A DNA stretch of 64,000 bases, taken from contig NW_024609884.1 in assembly GCF_016920785.2 (NCBI RefSeq), forward strand, positions 81,075,346 to 81,139,345, in the 5' to 3' direction. The stretch comes from Ixodes scapularis (Eukaryota > Arthropoda > Arachnida > Ixodida > Ixodidae). Positions within the stretch are counted from its first letter, which is position 1. Each line of letters opens with the position of its first letter. Of the stretch, positions 38,201 through 47,200 are shown in pieces. Below the pieces are notes generated by a model that did not search any database, was not told where the DNA came from, and worked only from the letters and a program-made list of their open reading frames with translations. The translations under genes and the position numbers were made by a program.

Positions 38201-41200
38201 CGAAAGGGCGTGCGGCCGACCCATCCCAAGTCCAATCTGAAACTGATAAGAGTGTAGGAAACACCGCGCAAAACAGACGAGGACGAAGTAACACTCGTGA
38301 CGAGCGCTGCGCTCGTTACGTGTCGTCTGTTTTTCGCGCTGTTTCCTACAATGAATTCCCACCAACGTGCCCAACTATCCATTCTTCTATGTTAGCTGGA
38401 AAGGTTGGCGCCATCTACAAGCGACGGCGGCAACCAGACTGGTTGTGTGCTTGCCGCCATCACTTTTAGATGGCGGTAGCTGTCCAGGTAGGTTTGTGTC
38501 GACATACCGGACACAATCCTGGGGAACCTAGCCCCTAACAGCTCCGCTGTAATATGTGTTTCAGAGCGTCTTTACTCGCCTTATAGTTTGTTTTATCTTA
38601 GGTTGTACTACAGTCGAAGGCTCGAACGCATACAACCACAAAGACATACTAAAAGCACAAGTCATGGTACATTCACTGCCCTTGATTCTTTTAGTCGATG
38701 AAGGACCACACAGGAAGATGGATGAATGCTATGATGTTGCACTTTGACGCTGGTTGGTCCCATTGGCTCGTAGCAGTGGCTGCACTTTAAATTAAGATGA
38801 AACGAAGTGTTATTGCTCATCAACTGCGCTGGTTGGTTGATGCTCTGGCGGATTGATCGCCGACATCGTCTGAATTTTCAGACCATGTCGGCGATGTGAA
38901 GACCTAAAAGTTGCGAGAAAACATTGCCAAATTGTAGGATGGCGGCTCCTGTGATAAGGCAGAACCAGGGTCTTGTACTCCTTATGAAATCACTTAATTA
39001 CAGTCAAGCCCGGTTATATTGCACTCGGGTATTTCGAATTATTGTTTATATCGAACAGTCCAAACATCCCCTTGAAAATCACATGTAACGGTATAGCAGC
39101 GTTGTTTGTCTGTATCAAACTCCCATGTTGGGGATACTTGATATAGCAAACTAAAACGGCCGCCCGCCGTCGGATTGCGCAGGCAGCGAACACATAGCTC
39201 GCGTTGCGGGGCTGGCAGACCGCCAAGCCAGCATACGCGCATGGGGGTACGCCGCAAAAGAGCAGTTGTAAAAGAAAGAAAAAAAAAAGAGGAACCGTAA
39301 AAAAAATAAAAGAAAAGAAGAAGAAAGTGGAGGATGGGCAAAAGCAAGGGGAAGGGCACGCGCACACGTAGGGAGGGCAGGGAGTGCCTGCTGTTGGAAC
39401 AATAGCGTGCGCTCTTTCCCCAAACACCGCTGTCGGTGTGGGACTCCTAGCCCCAAAATAAAATGAGCAAAAAAAAAAAAAAAAAAAACGAACAACTTCG
39501 TCAAGTTGAGTGTGTCGATAACACCGGTTCAGCAATCACACTTTGAACGCCTTATCTTTGTTTACCTTTTTCTTTCTCCAGTATTGCTTTGTCCGTCTTT
39601 TTCTTTTTTTGCCTGTTCATTGAGTTTGGTAGGTTCATAAAACTTGGGGGATACAACTTTGTCGATAGACGAGCTAGGCTTCTGCAGGCATTTTACAGAA
39701 CTTATATACACAGGGTAAAGGAACTACTGACTGTGAAAGTGTGAGGGAAGAGAAGCTTTATCACAACTGAAGTGTTGTGCTGTGATTAATTTTTCATCAA
39801 TTGTTTAGTACCTACGCATTGAAATGGAACCTTCTCCGACTAGAGCCTTATTTCTAAAAAGAATGCCCGGTGTTCCTTTGGTACCCCATCGATTCTTATT
39901 ACAGAAGATAAGTAATATGCTCCAGTATCAAAGAGAAATCCTCTGTCATTATCAAAGATGAACCCATTTAGCGATGCAATCACTTTTTCATTTTCAAGTG
40001 ATGTGTTAGCAGATGTTGGCATCTGCTCCGAAAGGATCAGTGACTGCTCCGAACCAAAGTTTTGTTTGCTACAGAACCTGCTACGAAAGGCCAAATGCCG
40101 CTTCCATTACTGTCATTTTCGAGAACAAACACTTTCTGCGCCTCTTCATTTCGTTTTATCTTTTCGTACGTCGCAACTGTTGGCTGCTTGCATCCTACGA
40201 GGGAAAGTAGACGCGCGGGCATTGTTCATAATCGCCAGTTTGTGGAACCCGACATAGGCTGATAGTTTGTGCGCCCTCGATCCGACAGCCCGTGACGAGC
40301 TGGACCGAGTGTCGCAGCAGGCCAAGGGCCTGTGGCTGGCGTGCCAGGGGCTGAAGCAGACGCTGGTGTACGGCCACACGAGCCGGGAGGGCCCCCAGCC
40401 ACTGGCTCAGGACGTGCAGCCCGTGCGGGAGGCGGCCCCCATGAGCCCGTACGTCCCGCTCGTGTTGGCCAGCATCCCCGAGGAGGCCCTCAGCCGCGGG
40501 GTCTACCCGGAGGTGGCCCTCAAGGAGCGCTTTGCCCACGTCGAGCAGGTCTGCCGCCGCGTGGCGCTGGTCGACGAGCGAGGCGGCAGCCTCTTCCGCT
40601 ATCTGGCGTCGTACCTCCAGTCCTTGTTCATCGTTTACCCCAAGGTGAGCTGTGCGCTTAGCATTCAAGTAGCAAAGCTGGAGGAAAAGGTCCGCCATCT
40701 TCTTGTGTGTTTGGGTTGCGTCGGAGTGGCAAGGCATAGACGCGGACACTGATGGTCCCGGTGGGCCCAGATTGCTGACGAGGCTTTGTTAAACAGAAAG
40801 AAGCTAACTGTCCCTTGCCAAGCCAGTGCCTAGAGTCTCTGACAGGATGAGAATGACAGGGCGTGTCTTTTGAATGCCTAGCCTCCAGCACGTGCTCGTT
40901 GCCTCTCATTTGGCTTTGTCGACGCCTGCTTGCTCAAAGCTCACAAGACTCCAAAGTGTTACTGAAGGTGGGAAGCTCACGCTGGTGTTGGCTCTTTTAG
41001 CTTTATTCTGCGAGAAGAGTTGACGAGCAAGTGAACATGTTCGACGCATTGTGGTAAAGTCAACGCACCTAACCTTTAATTTGCTTCTTTTTTTTCCACC
41101 TTTCTGTCTGTTTTGTTCTTTCTCTCAGGACCATTGATGTCGGTGCTTACAATTTGCCACTCTCCGCTCTTGTCTTTACCCCCCGGTTGTGCGAATCTCG

Positions 41201-44200
41201 ACTGCCTATCACTGACGGGAGGGTGGCTGTGGGAAACAGCTCCGCTTGGAACGCAAACACTGAAGACACTTCCACAAAAATTAGATGATAGTGATTAGAC
41301 ACATGTTCGATCTCGATATGCTGCCTAATTTTGTTTGGAATTTTCGTACGCATATCTTCTTACAAGTGCAACGTTCAAAATATAATAATGAAAATCGTTG
41401 AAACTGAAATGTCAGAATCTGAAAGTGAGACAGAGAGAGGTGACATAATCAGTATCTGCGGACACAGCTGCGGGGGTCTATACACCAACTGAACTCTGTT
41501 ACATTACGCGATTGTGGTGCTGCATCGGGCACACACTCGATCTGGGGCTGTGGGCAGAAGTCGCCATAAGGGACAGTCATTCCCGTGTCGTTTGGAAAGA
41601 AATCATACTAAAACCTGCCTTCTCGTCAAAATGCCACGACTGGGGCTGTATTAAAACAGCCAGGAAAGGTTTGAAGATCAGTTTTCATGTGTATTCTGTG
41701 TGCTCAGTTCGTCCGAGAATGTGTATAGGTGCTGTGAAAATGGAAACCAGATATTGTTGGACCATGATTGCTTGTGCGGAAGGCACTTTGGGTTGAATTC
41801 ACGGATGCTTGTGGTCGTCAGATTTATTTGTTTTGTTCCAATACGAACGCGGAAAAACTGCGTCCGGATCACCTCCGGACCACGTTCATTGCGTCTTCAC
41901 GTTCAAACGGCCGTCCCATTGTTCAAACTGTCGTCTGATAGTTCAAACTGTCGTCTGCTCTTTCAAACTCATTCAAACGACAGCCGCCAGTAGACCAAAC
42001 ATTGTGATAGGAGGAAGGGCAGGCCTCAGAAGACTTAAGTTTGAAGGTTGTTTGGGTTAAATAGGCTCAATGTAAACAGTAGATAGTACAAGGAGATGTT
42101 GATAATTGCTCCCAGTAGTCATCACTGACTTTTTATGCGTGATTCGCTTGATTCGATTCTGCTTGTGATTTTTCAGTGGAGCTGTTAAAGGGATACTTCA
42201 ACGAAATTTGAAATATTCCCGTCGTGTTCAAAAATAGGTTGAATATGATCCACATTATCCGTAAATGACAATCGCACGTTTGTATTTTGAGCCTGGTGGC
42301 TGTATTTTTCGTTATAAACGGCCCACTCTGGCAAGCGCTCGGAGAAGGCCCAGCGGAGACCACGTGACATCCAACGCAATCGTGACGTATGTCGTCTCAA
42401 GACGAGCAAAGCCACGGCGAGGTTGACGTCGAGAGGATGGCCTAGTCGTTCCAGCCACCGAAGCGGCTGCTTTTGTACAAATTTTGAGTGACGGGTTAAT
42501 CTTCTATAATCTTGTAGGGGGACAATAGCGACTTCTGCGACACACAAAAGGCATTCTCGGGAAGAGGGGAGTTCCTCCTGCCCCTCTTCTCTCGTCGTGG
42601 CCGGATTCGAGACAACCTCCGTCACTAGCTGCCAAGGTTGCTAGACGGGCATTACAAGCGAGGCGTTAGCGACATCCACCAGGTGCTCTTTGCTAATCGT
42701 TTAATTTGTTTTAAAATTCCTTTTCGTGACTTTTTTAACGAGATATTGGTATGTTCGATTTGATGGTGCTTTTTTGAACACATATAGACCAAAAAATGAG
42801 CGCCGAAATTTCGTTGTAGTATCCCTTTAAGGGGGAACACCGGTCTTGGAGCTTTTTTCTTATGGTCAAACCCATTGAAACTGCACAATCTTATTCAGCT
42901 TTTTGTGCTGATTTCAAATATCTGGTCATTTTCTCAGTCAGTAGAATTGTCATCAAGATAATTAAAACTCAACTGTCTTTCTTTGGAGGAACAATAGGGA
43001 AAAACTACTCAACAAAATATCCTCTTTAATGAATGGTTAGGTACCACGAGGTGTAGAGAACACAATGTTGGAAGCACTTTCAAGATTAACCCATTTTTAG
43101 TGATTTTATCACACATTGATGTTAAGTGCTCAATGTGCAGCTTAAAAGACATCCGTAAAGCGACAAAAAAGTTCCATAGCCGCATTCCTTATTAAATTTC
43201 AGTGAGGAAAAGGGAAGAATGAGCCTTCCCCGTTTTGCCATTATCAAACGATAGATTGACTAAAATGGAATTTATACCAAAAAGTGGAACAGAGAAAAAT
43301 GTGTTCAAAGTGCTCTAAACCCTACCTTTTCTTCAGCTCTGGTGGACAGAAAATAATTTATAAAAAATTAACTATGCAGTGTAAATTAATTAAACTTTTT
43401 GGGAATACTCTCTAGATGTTGGTGGATGTAAATATCATTTTTCAAAATCAACCTTTTTTGCAAAACAATTTTTTTTTTTTTTTTGGGCAGTGTTTTCCCT
43501 TAAAGGAGCTGTGCGACAATTTCAGGGCTTTGCTTAAATTATTGTCGAAGTTGGTGCCTGACACTTCTGAAATGAACTATAGAAAACAGATTTTGCCTGG
43601 ACACCCTAGTTTTTATTGTAAAAAACGAAGTCATGTAGCCAACAGTATCTATTTTTATTTATTTCTGTGCCAGTTTTGTTTGCCACCATATTTTTATGAA
43701 AGAAATGTCATAAAAAGTAAAAAACGAATGAGGCTTGTGCACCCTCACTTGGTTACCGTGAATAAATGCTGCCACAGCGACAGTAATTGAGGCTAATTAT
43801 TTTGAAGAGACGCATCTCCAAAGTCCTGGACTAAACTGATGTTGGAAGTAACATCCAAGAACCACAGCGACTTCTGATTAGACACTGGAGGAAGGCAGGA
43901 TCCACGAGATAACAGGTTTGACAAACATCTATGGGGGAGGAGTTTTGAAAACAATTGCCGCCGCTAGTGTGGAGACATTCAATGACCGTTGTTTACTGGT
44001 TTTAATCTGGGCGAAAATATTCAACCACCAGTGCTTTTTGGTTTTGACTGATTTTGTATTTTTGTCACCGACGGATGTTTATCGGTGTTTTTCAGTTAAA
44101 ACCAGAAAGTGTACAGCCTAGTTATATGGCCATGAAGACATGATTTAGGGGGATAATCATCACGATAAGTCGAATAATGAACTAAAATTTGTTAAATAAC

Positions 44201-47200
44201 TTTTCAATTGGTCAAAAACAACATATGGCTCCAATTAGAAACTTGCTGAGCGTCATCGAAAGCAACTATTTCAGTTATTTTTAGAACGATTGAGTGCATC
44301 GGAAGTTCAGTAGTGTGCTAAATTTACCACTCGTACAACAGACATAAGGCTAGCGGTGAGAAAACGCAGACGAGTAGACGGAAAAACCGCACGGGCGTGT
44401 TATCGCACCAGTAGCCTTGCTCTGCTGCACGAGTTGTAACTTTAACGCTCCGCCATGCTCCCCAATGATTTAGTGGATTTCCATGACGCTCGGCAAGTTT
44501 CTAATAGGAAACATATGTTTATATTCACTAAGTAAAAAGTTGGTGACCCTACTTCGATACAGCACGGCTGCATCGAAGTAGGGTCACCAACTGGTCAATT
44601 TTCGGGTTTCAAGCTTGAGTTCAGAGACAATTTACCAGATTAATAATGTCTTCAACTACGTCTGCGAATGAAAAAAAAGTTTTACTTATATGAAATGGCT
44701 TGCGAGCCGTCAAAGTTCGTTGGTTCTGTTAAATACTCTTTTAGAGAAAAGCCTAATAAAATGCCTACCGTAAAGTTCCGAAAACACGCCCACCCAAAAT
44801 GAAGAGATAAGTGGTGAAAAACATAGTCTTTGGGGATGCCACAGCAAAACTTTAGCAAAAATTAATGATAAACACCCTGGCACCGGCTACAAACCACTTG
44901 ATGCAGGTACTGATACCGCAGATCGCAGACACCGCAGTTTCGCTTTTCACGATGCGATAAACATGCGGGAATTCGCTACGAACACCTGTGTCACGGGAGA
45001 AAATGTCGCAGGTTACGGATGCAGCAGATGCGTGTTTCATGGTGCGAAGAACCTGCCGAGAAATCGCATCTCGCAGGAATGGATATCGAGGACTCAGCAG
45101 ATTCAAGTTTTATGGTGCAATAAGCACGCGGACAAAAACACGGGAATCCGCTACAAATTCGTATGTCACGGGAACAGATACCGCAGCTCACGAACGCAGC
45201 AGAATCGCGTATGTCACGTTGCAATATATCCGCGGTATCAACTTGCGTGGAATCGAGATCACGCGCGCAGATCGCGGACAAAAACGCGGGAATCTGCTAC
45301 AAATTTTGTCACGGAACGGATACCGCAGATTGCAGACGCAGCAGATTCGCATTTCACTGGGCAACACATGCAGGAACAACTCGCGTGTTACCGGAGCCGA
45401 TATCGCGTTTGCAGATCGCGGGAACCCGCTATGAACTCACTTGTCAGACGTGCTGGTAACGGCAAATTGCGCGGTTGATGCGATTCCTGTCGGACATCGC
45501 GTGACGTCCGGCGGGAATCGGGGGCAACGTTTCGAAATTTTTATGTTACAGATATTTAGCCAGAAAAACGGGATGGGTGATCTCTCGGGGGCGGGCATTC
45601 TTTGCGAACTTTACGGTAGTAGTTTCTGTTCTTCCCGGTTTATTACAAAATTACTTTCTAATTATAGTTATTTTCTCACTGACATTTATACAGCTTTTTT
45701 TTTTTTTTTTTTTCATGGTATGTGACCTTACAGTGTTTCTTTTTACAAATACGTGAAACACGGAACTTACTGCATTTCTTTTTTTTTTTCGGACGTCATT
45801 GGAAGGCACTTACGAAAAAGCCTGTGAACCGTGGGTGGTGTATGTTTACCAACTGCTGGACAATTCGGTAATAATTAAAAGGCGGTTAGTTCATATAGGC
45901 ATGAAAGTTCCATGTCTTTATTTCACAGGGTCGATATTAGTGAAACAATTTGCACAGCTGTAGACAAAAGCAATTGGACCAGATAGGAACAACCGAGTTC
46001 TTTGTCGCAAAAATATCTTTTCAAGGTACTCAATGCCTCTGGGTAAATTCCTAGATGTACGGTAGTTCAACTAATAAAACCGAGCAAGTGCATCACACGG
46101 ACACACGCACACTCAGTAGCATTTTTAGCGAAAACCACGAACGCACGCCAGCATCCGCTGCTGTTGAGAATAAATCATGGGCATAGTCACGGTGTCGTCA
46201 CTGATGCCGTTGCCGCAGGTGCACCACGCGGACACATACACACTGTCGGTAGCACGCATAGCGAAAACCACGAACGTGCAAAAGGAGCATCCGTCGCCGT
46301 TGAGAAATCACGGGCACATTCACGGCGTCTCCAGCGTCTTTTTTGCTCACTGGATGCTTCTGAAGCTGGACGGACAAAGATTTTTATCCGCACACCCAGC
46401 TGCTCTGGAAGATACAGGTCACAGACATGGAACATTGAGCATCCGCTCGGGGCCGCTGCTCACTGACGGAGAAAGAAACCGGTTTTCTTCAAAGGAGCAA
46501 AAAGGCCTCCTTACATTTTCCCCAAAAACCCAATGAGAGAGAGGGTGCGTGGGGACCCATCCTTGGTGTGTTCTAGGCACCATAATTACACACCCAGTCC
46601 CCGGCTTGTCTCGGCTTCCCCCTTCCCTCGCGTGGACTTCCAGTGAAGTTCGGTAAACGGGAAACGAGTCACTCGTTTCTGGTAACATTTCCACCAAACC
46701 AGGGTAGTCTGGTAAACGAAAGCGGCTGCCGGTGACATTCCAGCGAAATCTGGAAACCCGCTGCTGGTGAAGTTTCAGTGAAATCTGTTTGCCGGCAAAT
46801 ATTCCAGCAAAGACTGGTAAACTACGCTGGTTTCAGATGAAAACGGGTGAAACTTGACCAGTTTTCACCGGATGTCACAGGAAGTTTTTGCCGGATTTTT
46901 CAATAGGGATGCTGATTAGCATTTACCACCTCTGAGGTGCACAGAGAGTGCTGAATCAAGTTTTCAAAAGTCCATCAAGCAACATTGGCTGTTGACATTT
47001 CTTGGGCGTGTGACTCCTCGCCAAACGCAAACGCAGCGCTCGTTTTCGGTACGACCTGCAGCCGAGTTCATGCCAACCACTGATGCAGCTGGACTCGGAT
47101 TATAGACCATTCTGGAAATATGCAGTGCCTCCCGTCGTCTTTTCGACGTGCTACAGCATTCCCATGTACAGTTTGTGAAGGCGTGCCCATAAATAGAAGA

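Noticed and set aside
37801..38469. 222-codon + strand frame
   Set aside because: No family similarity and no splice context. It overlaps a - strand frame of equal merit, so neither is called as a gene.
39014..39535. 173-codon - strand frame, Phe-rich
   Set aside because: Low-complexity T/C-rich translation in a likely transposon fragment.
44963..45478. 171-codon + strand frame and neighbours
   Set aside because: Three phases are open at once over a tandem repeat. This reflects composition, not coding.
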